This document shows, one piece after another, positions 1 to 12,400 of a DNA stretch of 64,000 nucleotides (position 1 is its first letter; every line of letters starts with the position of its first letter). The notes below the pieces were generated by a model. The model was given only the letters and a program-made list of their open reading frames with translations. It was not told the origin of the DNA and made no database searches. The stretch is from Zygnema cylindricum (lineage: Eukaryota; Streptophyta; Zygnematophyceae; Zygnematales; Zygnemataceae). The stretch is taken from NCBI GenBank assembly GCA_037447655.1, contig JBBHKE010002970.1:61705-125704 (forward strand), given 5' to 3'. Position numbers and translations under genes: made by a program.

Positions 1-328
1 AAGCTCAACTGTCAAGGATTTACTGTGGGTAAAGACTCTCTTTCAAGAACTTCATTTCATACAATCCGGACCTCAAATAGTATGGTGTGATAACTAGGCA
101 ACTATTGCGATTGCATCTAACTTGAGTCATCACTTCAAAAGCAAGCACATTGATATCAAGTTGCATTTTGTGAGAGAAGGGGATAAACATAATTTTGAAA
201 CTCAGTTACCTGCGGGATGAGATGATGGCAGCCGATACGATGACTAGGGCTTTACCGGCATCTAAATTGAAGTTTTGTAGAGAGGAATGTGGAATTAGTG
301 GCTGAGAGAGTCTAAAGGTTTAGGGGAG
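1..328 (+). pseudogene. Copia RNase H 3' fragment
   Basis: The plus strand reads KDLLWVKTLFQELHF, then a stop inside the usual WCDNQATIA motif (WCDN, stop, ATIAIAS), then KHIDIKLHFVREGD. This is the end of a Ty1/copia RNase H domain. Further stops follow, so it is dead. A purine-rich run at about 310-328 fits a polypurine tract just before the LTR. Confidence 0.85.
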
Positions 329-1509
329 TGTTGTTTTGGAAACCTTTAGTCCTCTCTAAATCTCGTGTGTGAGAAAGTGATTCCGGACTTAGTCGTTTTG
401 TGTACAGGCTGAATTGTCGTAGAAAGGTTTTTAGTGTGGTATGTAAGTCGAAAGGGAGTACACGGATTTGGTACACTCCAAGCAGACGTGTCGATCCGTG
501 AGGAAGTCAAGATTGTTTGTTTTGGACGATGAAGTACAATTTCATTTGGGGACCGGGTTTACACGTGGAGGTTTATCTTCTGTGATGAAAGGATGCGCCG
601 CCGTCATTTTTTGGAAGAGGGATATTGATTGCGCCGTCATTTAAGCGGGCGAACTTTGACCGCGTACTGTTTCATTTTAGCGGCTGTTAGTTTTAGGTTT
701 GTTGTAAATATTTGTGTACGGTTGACGACAGGGTTTTGTTTTGATAAGGTTAAGTGTACAGGTCGACCACGATAATAGTGGTACGATGTAGATCAGCTGT
801 ATGTTCACTTGTATATGTAGGACTTATAATATTTTGGAGTTAGGAATTCCTTGTATGCAAAACTGCGAAGCATTTTTTGGGTGACTTTGAATTTCAAGAT
901 CATTGTGATCTTTTGGCAGAATCTTGTGAAATTATGCATGTGGTTTTTTTGTTGTATAATCTACATTATGGCAAATTTTCAGATCTAGGGTGAGTCTAGT
1001 TTGCTTGGGGCTTCATTGTGAAGTTGGTCTTTTGTGGGGTTTTTGTGAGAGTTTCTTCTGTGTATTGATTATTATGGCAACTGCCGGTGCTTCTTCTTCA
1101 TCCGGGGCACCAATTGCCTCAGGAAAACACCACAGACGTCCAATCCAGCAAAGAAAACTCATGTCCAATCTCAGATTTGAAAACCGGAGTCGGCCATTTC
1201 GGGTATTGAGTGAAGAATTTGGACCCCGGACGTCCAATCCAGCAAAGGAAACTCACGTCCAATCACGTCCAATCTCAGATTTGTCACGAAGTGCAGAGAT
1301 TAAAAATGATAGGAGTGGGAGAGGCATTCACATGTAAACAAGATAGGTGGAGGCTTTTAGAAATCCATTAAAGAAAGTAAGAAGAATACAGAATGTAAAT
1401 CCGGACAGTTTTGTCCCTATCAATAAAGCCTTGTCTCGATCTTGCCTCTCTGTGAATGATGATCTACGTTTGCAAAAGCAAACTATCTAACTCTACTTAA
1501 CTCTAACAG
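329..1509 (+). mobile_element. Probable 3' LTR of the copia element
   Basis: It begins TGTTGTTTTGG directly after the polypurine tract and could end at TAACA (1505-1509), giving TG...CA ends. AATAAAGCC near 1420 resembles an R-region polyadenylation signal. Two diverged copies of a GACGTCCAATCCAGCAAAG unit lie at about 1135 and 1226. The small open frame at 990-1337 overlaps these repeats and is not supported as a gene. Confidence 0.5.
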
Positions 1510-2340
1510 CAAGAAAAGAATCTAAGTGGCAGTCCAATGACAAATCGCCACGTGCTTAATCTGGCAACCTGCTTACAATAATGCAATAATGCACCTACAA
1601 TAATGCACCTGCGCCTACAATAACAGAGGCGCTGACACACATACCCACCCAAAACAGTGTACCCTAAATATCGCGGGTCAAAGTAGGTACAATTCGATTC
1701 TGCGTGAGGCCAAAATTGGCTAAGTACTGAATCGAAATATTTGCCGAGAGTCGCAGAAAACCAACAGTAGTTAGCAAAAGGTCCCAGGTTCGAGCAGCTT
1801 GACCGGCTAAATTTTCCCAAGTGTGGGACATGCCAAATCCTAGATTTTGCGGGACTGTAACATGGTATCAGGGCCAACGTGATTGTGGATGTATTGATCG
1901 GCCTCCACTTTAAGCGGGGTTGTTGAATTGGAAAGAGGTTGTCATTCAATATCAGGGTACTGGAAATGACTCAAAATAAAATACTACCGACCCGCAAAAC
2001 ATGAAATGCGGGTTGGTGACTAAGTGGTTAGCGTGTTCGGAGTCTTAGCCGGCTCAGTTTTTCCAAGAGTGGGATTTGCTAAATCCTAGATTCTATCAAA
2101 TTTTAACTGAGTGATGGGAAGGAAGAAGAAAAATATTCCTTCCCCATCAGCAGGTCATCGGACTCCATCGGAGCCTAGCCACTTCTAATGAACCTGTCGC
2201 ACAAGACAAGTTAAAGGGAAACATGCTTGCCTAAGAGATTTTGTGTGTGAATTGGTACAACACTTTGAGGAGGAAATTCAATCCGTAAAGAAAGAGAAGA
2301 AAGAAAAGAAGGAATGAACCAATATACACCTTCTTTTACC
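1510..2340 (+). mobile_element. Second copia remnant: LTR end, primer-binding site, leader
   Basis: TGGTATCAGGGCC at 1863-1875 matches the plant copia primer-binding site complementary to initiator tRNA-Met, directly after an LTR-like end (GGGACTGTAACA). Downstream, at about 2113, a short frame starts MGRKKKNIPSPSAGHR, like the basic leader of other gag frames in this window, then hits stops. A 60-70 bp segment around the LTR end (CCAAATCCTAGATT) recurs at about 2070-2090. Confidence 0.6.
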
Positions 2341-2581
2341 TACCGATAATCGATATATAGGCTAAGTTCTGTATACGCACGGTTCTGTAATCCGAACTGC
2401 AAATTCGTACTTAAATTTACCGGCTGGATTGTTAAAATTTATTTCAAAAGCACACCCACCTCCCCCCAATATATCAGCGATAATCTCTGACCTATATATC
2501 GGGCATCCTCACCCATACCGATAACCAATATATGGGTTGTCGGATTTGTCACGATAGGAAATTTACAGATACACAACACTA

Positions 2582-2796
2582 CACCGTGTATCGCTATTAG
2601 CGTTAATGGTTTTTTCGCCACTTAAAATATCTTTTCTCCGTACACACCTGTTTGATTTTCCATTTGAGAGCGCCAATCGGAAACTGGGAATCTTACCTTT
2701 CAATTGCAACCGTCAGATCCACAATCTGCATGTATGTACGGAGAAAAGATGATGTACGTGGCGAATAATTATTTACACTAATAACGATACACGGTG
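2582..2796. mobile_element. TA-flanked MITE (family Z, copy 1)
   Basis: Terminal inverted repeats CACCGTGTATCGCTATTAG and its diverged complement lie inside a TA dinucleotide on each side (2580-2581 and 2797-2798). Length is 215 bp with no coding capacity. Copies at 27642-27840 and 36643-36849 share TIRs and internal sequence. TA target duplication suggests Tc1/mariner-type mobilisation. Confidence 0.75.
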
Positions 2797-3491
2797 TACT
2801 AAACACGCATACTAAAATTCTAACATATTGAACCGGAACAAAACACTCATTCAAATACTTAGCCTATTGGCATAATGCTCACCCTAACTCATGCAACGCC
2901 GGTTTGAACTTTGAAGCTTCATATATTATTCAATAATTTACGTTCGGTTGTTTTTCGTTTTGTGTTGATCAGTATTCTTGTGTATTTTACGGTAGCCAAA
3001 ATCTAAAATTTTCCGCAATCTAATTGTTTTTCCATATACTAAAATGTGGATTTGTGCTTGGTCATTTGAAAGGCTGCGACTTCGTCGCTTTTTGCAGGAA
3101 AAAGCTAGAATAATTTCTCCTCTTACTTTGGTGTTTCTTTAACCATATCAGAAGATCTTTGTTTGGTGAACACCCAAGAACTTAGTGAAGGCGCCAATGG
3201 AATCTATTTGCACAGGGAACCGAATACTTTCGTCATAAGTATTAGCACTAGAAATGCGAATGGACTTCAAACCTCTTGCACACTAAAACTTGTTTCCTTT
3301 CTAAGCATGGATGAGGGTACTAACACCCCTTGTTTGACATGTGTTATAAAAAAATATAAAGATATTCTATATTTCTATATGCCCTTCATGTGTAAGCTAC
3401 ACAGATTTTTTAGTTGTGATCATTATATTGGTAGAAGCACTACATAGGGTCTTGATTTTTTTGTTCTCCTTTCTTTGTAAAAGGCACATAC

Positions 3492-6400
3492 CTCATTCAT
3501 TAGTGGTGGTAAAGAAGGAGGTAGTGGAGAAGGTGGGGGAGGTGACAATACACCTATGGGCTCATCTACTGAAGTTGGAAAACAAATAAATGTTAGGAAA
3601 CATCCTTCGCACAAATTGTCTTCTGCATGCATGTCTAATCCAATCAACATTTAACCTGGAAATGTTTTACTAAATTTTGGCCACGACACATTTCTTTATA
3701 AGTTATGAGCTTCAATAAACCACCAAACACATTAGGATCAGATATTTCTCGTGTTTCGCTAGAAATTCTGATTTAAATAAATAACTATTTTCTGGGGCAT
3801 TGACATTGCAAAAATGGGGGTACTCGTGAAATGCAGCAGTTTTAAATATGTTTGACCCTTTACCCAACCATTTTTCAACATGGATACCTTTTTCTCATCT
3901 TATTATCATTGTTCATAATCCTTAGCTAGCATATAATTTATAAAACACATTTGGTTTTTTTTTTCCATTTGAAAAGAAAAAGAAAGTGAATGCTATTATC
4001 GCAAAAGGGTGACAGCTTCAAGTATTTATGAGGAAGCTGAACTTATATCAATACAATAAAGATATATTTTGAACTTTTTTTGGAGGAAAAAATGATGAAA
4101 CTCGAATTGAACTTGACATCATTCAAGGACTTGCCGTCTACGTGAGCACAATTCAAAACCCCTAAAAAACCCTAAAAAACCCTAAAAAATCTAAGAAATC
4201 TAATTCCTCATTTGATGTTTTTCATACATATTACAACATTTCTAGCATTTGTATTCCAACATGCTAACGCTTTTTTAAAAAAAGTACAGTAAAATAAATG
4301 AATAAATTAAAAAAAAGTTTGCGACAAATAGTCACCGAATCTGAAGCATTTTTGCCACATATCCTAAACTCTTGTGGTAAATTGAAAAGTAACTACAAGT
4401 ATTCATTAAAGTTCTACTTTCAAAAAGTAGTTTCTTGCTGTTTTCTTTTTTTTTTGTACAAAGAAACTGTTTGGTTATTAAATAGCTATTTTGTCTTTAA
4501 ACACCATTGCTGCACTACTCTGCTAAACACCCAAGATGGTACTAACAAAATTTGATGGAATAAAATTCACTATAACGCAAAGGAAAAAAAAATGAGAGTC
4601 GTAAGGCAATTTAATGAGTGCGTTAATAAAATCACATAGAGGAGCTCACAATAAATCCTACAGTAACATATTTTGTCAACTACGTGATATAGATGTTCGA
4701 GTAAGGATAACTTACCGCTGCAATTCAAGGTTAAACCAATCAAGTTGATAGTACTGTTCACCTGCAAGATAACCATGCAAGATAACCATATTGGAACTGA
4801 GTCAGCAAAATGTGGTTTATCTACAGCATGTCCCACGTATATATCCTCACGTGAAAATCCTCACTTAAAAATCCTCACGTAAAAACCCTCACGTAAGAAT
4901 CCTCGGGCCTGTAACATTTCGACGAAACGACAAGTTCCTGGTTCTTACATTATTGTTGTATTCATAACCACTCAGTTTTAAAAATCAGCTTTTGTATCTT
5001 GCATGTCAGCGTATCTAAATATTATAATGAAACCATCCAAAATTAAGAAGAAAAAAAATGGTTGACTTACGGCATAGGAACAATTCATTTTTCTTGCTTC
5101 GTTGTCTAGATCGCTTGAACAAAGACTTATGCAGTCAATAAAAACAGATACAACTCCATAATTTATGTGGTCTCCGTCTGAAGTTTCGTTAACACAATTT
5201 GTCGTAACACAATTCGCCAACCGAGAACATTCCTTTACACAATGTCAATAAACAAAAGTATTAGATTCTTGAATACATTATTGATGGGTGGTAAAACGCA
5301 CTCAAGCGAGCTTTATACCCTTTTTCAACACTAACAGTAAAATTTATACAGTCCGAAGGGCTGAACCGAATATAAAACCTGTCTTTTACAGTACATGCTT
5401 CTCACTCTTAATTCTTAATTTTTTTTACCTGTATTGCAATGGACTTCAGTCGAAAAGACGCAATTCTTGTAGAATTCCTGGTTAAGGAAACATCTTCAAC
5501 ATACCTCTCTACAGCTGTCAAGTTCAGTCTGATCTTCCTTGCATCCACCAAACCGTTGTATGTCTAAGTAACTTTTGCTGTTATACATATTTCCTGATAT
5601 GCCGCCATATGGAGCATTAAGAAGCAAATGCCAATTTCCATCTGGAAGGACAAATGGAACCTTATAGTCATATCGTTGTAGGGATGGAAATCCCTGGTTA
5701 ACTTCAAACCTGCAACAGCAATGCAAAAGGATCAGGAACCAACAAATTTACCATGTTACTTAACATTATTCCCACGTTTTAGGATTTTGAGATATCCGGG
5801 TTTACTCCATATAAGTTCATGGAAACAGTTTTCAAGCAAAGAATTAGCTTAATCTTATCATAATCTTATCTTATCTCAATCATATGGCGATGCAAGGAGG
5901 CCGACCGATTGGGAGACAAAGTGGAAAATGGCATGGGAAAATAAAATAAAATTGGTGGTTGAAAATCGCACATTTGAGGAAGTGAAATTGTCGGAGGGAA
6001 AGAAGGCAATCGATGCGAAATGTGTGTTTAGGACCAAGACTGGGCCTCGAGAGAAGTTGTAAGATATAAGGCGCAGCTTGTATGTAAGGAATTCCAACAA
6101 CGAGAAGGGATCAAATACACATCAAACTTATGCTCCCGTGGTGAAATTCGGCTCACTACGGATTATTAGTGCTCTTACATCGTTTTGGAAAAAGCACGCC
6201 AACCAAATAGACGTTGAAACCGCATTTCTACATGGGGAATTGGAGGAAAAATTAAATCTTGAGAATTAGAGGAAGAATTATATATGGAGAATTGGAGGAA
6301 AAAATATATATGAAGCTGTAAGGAGTTCTTCTTTCGCAAAAAGGAATAAATGGCGCCTTTAAAAGTCACTTACCGGTTTGAAAGAGGCGCCACGTACGTG

Positions 6401-9400
6401 GTATTTGCGACTTTATAAAGTGTTTTTGGATTTTGGATTTGTACAGAGTACGTCTAATTTCAGAGTTTATATAAAAAACTCAAAGAGTTTACCAAATTAT
6501 ATTTTACGTGGACGATTTTTTAATGGTGTGTGACACCTTGAAGTGCATTCAAAAATTGAAACGTTATCTTGGCATACATAAATTGAAACGTTATCTTGGT
6601 TTGCATTCCAAAGCACAATATCCTCGAAAGGTACGATAAATTTTGAGAAACAAAGTTATTTGTGATAAAGAGGGGAATATAAAATTGAGTCAAGCTCAAT
6701 ATTGTAAGGAGATTTTGGACCGGTTTTCAGTCATTGATGCAAAGTCCCTTTCTACGCCGTTGGATGCTAATCTTTATATTCGTAAGTTTGAGGGTGAAGA
6801 TTTTGTTTGCGTACCAAATCGTGAGGAGATCGCCACGCTCATGAATCATACCCTTGGTACACGCCCAAGTACTTTTGCGGCAGTGTATATCATTAGTCTT
6901 CATTGACACGAGCCCAAAATGGTTTATTTTGGAGGAAGTACGACGTATCTTTTGATATTTGGTATGCACTATTGACCTTGGAGTTATGTTTATATCAAGT
7001 GCAAAATATTTGGGTAACATTGATTTTGCGACACTGATTGGGGCGACAATTTTGATTCTAACATATTTTATGTCCGTCTGCGCTTTTCTTGTTAGAATTA
7101 AATTTGTAATCGGTCGTCGTTTTCGTGACCCGCGGCCGTATAGTTTGTTTCTAGCTTCAGTGTGGGCGTTTATAAACTATTTTATTCTTAAGTAGATTTT
7201 TGGTCTTGCGTAGATTTTATTATGTTTGACGATGACTAAGTCAAAGAAATTTGTTTGAAGTGTACGTTTGGAGCATAGTTCAAAAGTAGGTGAAAGTAGG
7301 CCCATACAATATGCCTATTGTACGCAAAACATACAATATGACCTTAAGACCCATATTGTATTGGTCGCAAAATGAAAAAAAATAGTAACAGGGTTGAGTT
7401 GCACATCGATCGATAGAGAATTAAATGTCATGTCTAAATTTTGAAAAACATTCGGACAAAAAATTAATTTTCTGTGAGTTTTGAGGTGTTTTTTATTTAA
7501 ACCGTCAGATTTGGACGATCGGACCGTCACTGATCAAAGTAGCGATCCAAGCAGATCACATGAAAAGCCCATAACACAACTTACGATAGGACTATCGTCA
7601 GATTTGGACAAATCTGACAATCGGACGGTCGCTGATCAAAGTAACGATTTATGAAGATCACATGAAAAGCCCATAACACAACTTACGATAAAGGTGCCGA
7701 CAAAAGGCCTACAATAGAAACGCCTACTTTTGAACTATGGTTTGGAGTGCATGGTTGATTAAGGGTGTGGTTATATCAGACAAAAAGTGAGGTTTATTAC
7801 AGAATTTTGTACTTGACCGTACTATGCCGTACTATCTTTTTGTGAATTTTTTTAAAACAACATTACAGAAAATAAGATTACGATTCTCCAATGATCCGGG
7901 AGAAAACATCGACCGTCAGGTTATATTTTGGTCTTAATCTGCGAAGAGTCGCTCCATCCGCCTATGTAATGGTGAACCCACCTCACGGAGGTGAATACAC
8001 CATCACAGAAGCTGTAAAATCACTACACTTGGACAGTAGTCACGTGCGACGACGAAAAATAAATATTTTCACACGTCTCCAAAGTCACGTGCCGTGCCTT
8101 CCAACAAGGTGACCATAAAATCTTTGCCGAAAAGAGGGATGTCTTTTTGCCAGAAATAGTACGAGTTTTGTCTTTCTTCCAAAAGAATATGGGTTTTGCC
8201 TTCCTTCCAGCTTAATGGTTTCGAGCGCTATTTTTTGTCGTTTGTTTTGAAATACAAATTCAAATTGCAAAAGTACACGTACTTGATACGCAAGTACAGA
8301 TTTTGAAACGAAGTTGGTCGGTTTCGAAATCTTTGACTATTTTAAAGATTGGATCCTCATGTTACGTGGAGCCACTCAAATTGAACCACGTATATAAAAA
8401 CTTATTTACAGACTTTATGCGGTGTAACCGTGGCCTCTATTGCTGTCTGTACTATTACACAGACCTCTTGATGTACCACACTCTTGATGTACCACAGTGT
8501 TCGCGTATAGACGTTATTTAATTGATAGGCGCTTAGTGGGCACTTTATATTTTGATGTTTCGTTTAGTTTGAAGCAGTGACGCTTCATTTGAAGTTCTAT
8601 ATATTGAAGCGGATTGGGAGAGGGAGAGTAATCTTTCTGAGGAAAAGTTTCCATGGAATATATTGGCTTCCGTGGACAACTCTCTCTCTTGTGAACTTTT
8701 ATTAATGCTTCCGCTGTCTTTAGCACTCTACACTTTGTTGAAGATCCTTTCATTTGGTATCGGAGCTTGTGTGCTCTAGTGAGGTTTAGAAAGGTAATTA
8801 GAAGGTAACTAGTTTGGCCACCATTGGGGGGAAGAAGAAGAAGTCCCCTTCTTCTCCTTTGATTCCTCGTTCTCCACATCCGGATCCTCCGGATCGGTTT
8901 GAGTCTTCACCGGATCCGGAAGAAGAAGCTTCCTCTACATTCAGCGGGACAGCTTTTGAGGAGTCTCTAACGCCCGATCCGTTCGGTCAGAGGAAGGAGT
9001 AAGAGGGGAAAAAGAAGGAAGAATTTGGTGTCATGGAAGATTGTATTCAAAAATTAATGGATGGTATTTTGTCATTATGTAAATCAGCGGATCTCCGAGT
9101 GAACTATGATCCGATTCGCAGTGTCATTGAGGGACCTCGAAATGTAGACTTCCATAAGGACCTTTTATCCACAATTGCTCGATCGGCAAATCGGATTTCT
9201 AATCTTGATTTTTTTAAGATTTTGACATTGGTGATGTTCCTGACACTGTGGATTCGGATTCGGAAATTGAGCCTGAATCTACCTCTAATGTTAAGAGGGG
9301 GAAAGGGAAAACTGTGGAAAATTTCAATTTGGATAACATTGGAGGAGATTCTCGAAATGATCATTCTCGAATGTCTTCTGACACTCGAAAATCTTTGACT

Positions 9401-12400
9401 TCTAAGTCTAGTGGACTGAGCGTTATTGAGAAGGAACCGGAAAAGGAGAGAATGTGAGCCGTGGAGAAGCATGCGTGACAATACTGAAAAAACCGACTCG
9501 TCACTCTTTCAATGGAAAGGGAAATGTGGAGAATTCACTGTCGCGCCTGGTCGGTCATCCGAGCTAACGGGAAAGATTCCCGTAACCACAGACAAAATGG
9601 ACCGGCCACAGATCAAACACGCAAGAGGGGATTTAGGGAGTCACGGAAACAATAGAGATAGGAATGAGATAGAGTAGGGAGAGATATTTAGCAAGTAGAT
9701 AGAATAGACAAGATAGAATCTCAGGAATAGCCGTAGCTTTCAATTAAGGTCCGTTTAGGACAAAATGTTACAAGAGACTTTTATAATAAAGCCAAACTAT
9801 TCTACTTTGTCTTACTCTCTGTACTCTAACTTGCTCTATGAAATTGATGGATGAAGGGATATTTTTCTGTCTGATCTGCAATGCCTTTGTATTCTACCTC
9901 AAAAGGATCTACACTAAATGCACACCTAATTTGGTCCAATCAGATCGTATATACACGTTGAGTTTCCACCAAGAATTGCCGCACGTCTGTTCAAGCAATT
10001 CCGTACACAATTCCGTACACAGAGCATTCACTAAAACATGTAAACGTTGGTTCAATTCCGTACGCTCAGATCCGTCACGTCACGTCACGTCACATACATG
10101 AGAATCGGTACTTTTGCCAGAATCGATGGATCGCTGAAGATCGTCAAAAACCAACATTCACATTATTATATTTCCGCCACTAGGGAGGAAGAATTTATCC
10201 TACCACAACCATTATGTGTCATCATTGTGTTTGTGTTTGTATTTGGGAAGAATTTATCCTACCACAACCATTATGTGTCATCATTGTGTTTGTGTTTGTA
10301 TTTGTTTTTTGTGTTTATTGTATTTTTTTTTTTTTTTGTTTTTTTTTTTTTTTTTGTGTTTTTTTTTTAATTTATTGTGTTTCATCATTATTTTTCATTA
10401 TGTGAGAATTTGCCGGGGCATCCGCAATCATACATCGAGGCTCACAAATGATGCGATTGGGAGAGGCATTGGAAACCGACATGGGAGAAGGAACTTCAAT
10501 ATAATATCAATAATTGTACATTTGAGGAGGTAAGCCTACCAAAGGAGAAAAAGGCTATTGATGCAAATTGGTTTTGTAAGACAAACTGGTGCATCGGGGG
10601 AAATTGTGAAGCATAAGGCTAGGTTAGTGTGTAAGGGTTTCCGACAAAGAGAAGGTGTAGATTATACCAAGACATATGCACCGGTAGTAAAGTTTGATTC
10701 TTTGAGGATGATCATCAATATTGCCGCTGCCGGCAATAACCATGTACCCCAAATGGATGTAAAAATGATGAATTTAGATAATGATGATTTAGAGGAGGAA
10801 GTTTATATGAAGGTATAAGAGGGGGTGATTTCAAAGTATGGGAAGCAATGGCGGCTGCCAAAGTCTTTGTACTTAAGCAAGCGCCTAAGACTTGATACTT
10901 ACAATTACATAATGTCTCGACATAGTTTGTATTCCTGCGTACTATTTTTGATTTCGGCGGGTTCGTAAAAGGTGAAAAGGAGGACCAAATCATATTTTTT
11001 CTAATAATTGGATGACTTTCTAATGATTTTTGACAAGTTTACACGAAACGAGAATTGAAGGTGTACTTCCGTCTACATTTTAGGGTGACAGATTTGGGTG
11101 ACGTTCAATATATTATTGTAGTGGAAGTTTTAAGATTTGATAATGGTGATTTTAAATTATCGCAAGGGCAGTATTGCAGAGAAGTACTACGAAATTTGCT
11201 ATATTCGATTTGGCGCTGCTTGATTCCAAAATACAATATCCAAATTTGAGGAGACTGTCAAGTGTCTTATCATAAAGCCATTGGAAACTTGATGTACTTA
11301 AGTGACGTCACGCAGCCTGATACTTTAATCGCGGTTTCTGTCATGAGCATGACGATTTGTCAGGAGCCTAAAAAGTTTTTTTGGGAGGCCGTGAAAACAA
11401 TCTTTTGATATCTTGCAAGTACAATCAAAAATGGATTGTTATTTCAATCTAGAGAGGCGTTGTTGGAGTGCATTGGATTTTGTGACGCAGATTGGGGCGA
11501 CGACTTCGATTAAGGAAATTCAATGCCTATTTATGCATTTGTTTTCTGCGGCACAACAGTTTTTTGGTGTTTACATCCTCAGTCGACTGTCGCACTTAGT
11601 CCAACCAAAGCTGAATATATGGCTGCGTGTCATACATCTAAAGCTTTGATTTGGATTAACGAGATGCTTGGTGAATTGGGGATTTCTATTGGTTGCTGAA
11701 TTTTTTTTTGTGACAGTATAAGTTCAACGGCAATGGTAAATAATCTTTCGTTTCACAAAAAGACAAAGCATATAAAGATACATTGGCATTTTGTACGAGA
11801 TTTGGTCGCAGCGAATTAGTATGACACTTTGTACACGATTTGGTAACAGTGAACGAGATTTCATTCTCGTATGTGCATACTAGTGAGGAGGCAGCCTACT
11901 TGTTAATTAAAGGTATGTCTCCATGTACTTGTAGCTTAACGAATTTACTTTGTATCTTAGCGCAAATTCTTTGTACACATTTTTTTAGTGTCCCAATTTG
12001 TAACAACGAAAATGTTACTTAAGCGTGCGTCAATTGTATACGTTGACAATGACCGTGACGGTTGTCAATGTCTACAATCTATGATGATGCACGTTATTTT
12101 TTGTAAGTACTTGTAATGTCGCATGTCTTTTTGTGACATTGTAGGCGTTCTGCCTTGCAGCTTGTGTCGTTTTGTGGTTAAATATGATGCGATTTGTCTT
12201 TGCCTCTCCTATCCGGTCGATGTGAAATAACATAGAAATCTTGCGACCCTTGCAAAAAAAAAACATTTACCGGACGGAAACATACAAAACAAAAAAAAAT
12301 GTGTACTTTTCCTTGTCGTACTTAACGCAAACGGAAAAAACATATCGAATCGTGTACTTTTCCTGTCGCTCAAAATCGTTTGAAATTTTTGAAATTTTTT

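Noticed and set aside
1790-2095. tRNA-like or SINE-like segments (GGTTCGAGC and TGACTAAGTGGTTAGCG)
   Set aside because: Box A- and box B-like pieces are present but no cloverleaf can be built, and the context is a copia LTR end with a primer-binding site. It is better explained as retroelement sequence.
3163-3447. 94-residue plus-strand open frame
   Set aside because: It is antisense to an intronic part of the polycystin paralogue and is not conserved in the other copy.
10047-10533. Overlapping hydrophobic frames around 10.0-10.5 kb
   Set aside because: They arise from a 59-bp tandem duplication and a T-rich tract.
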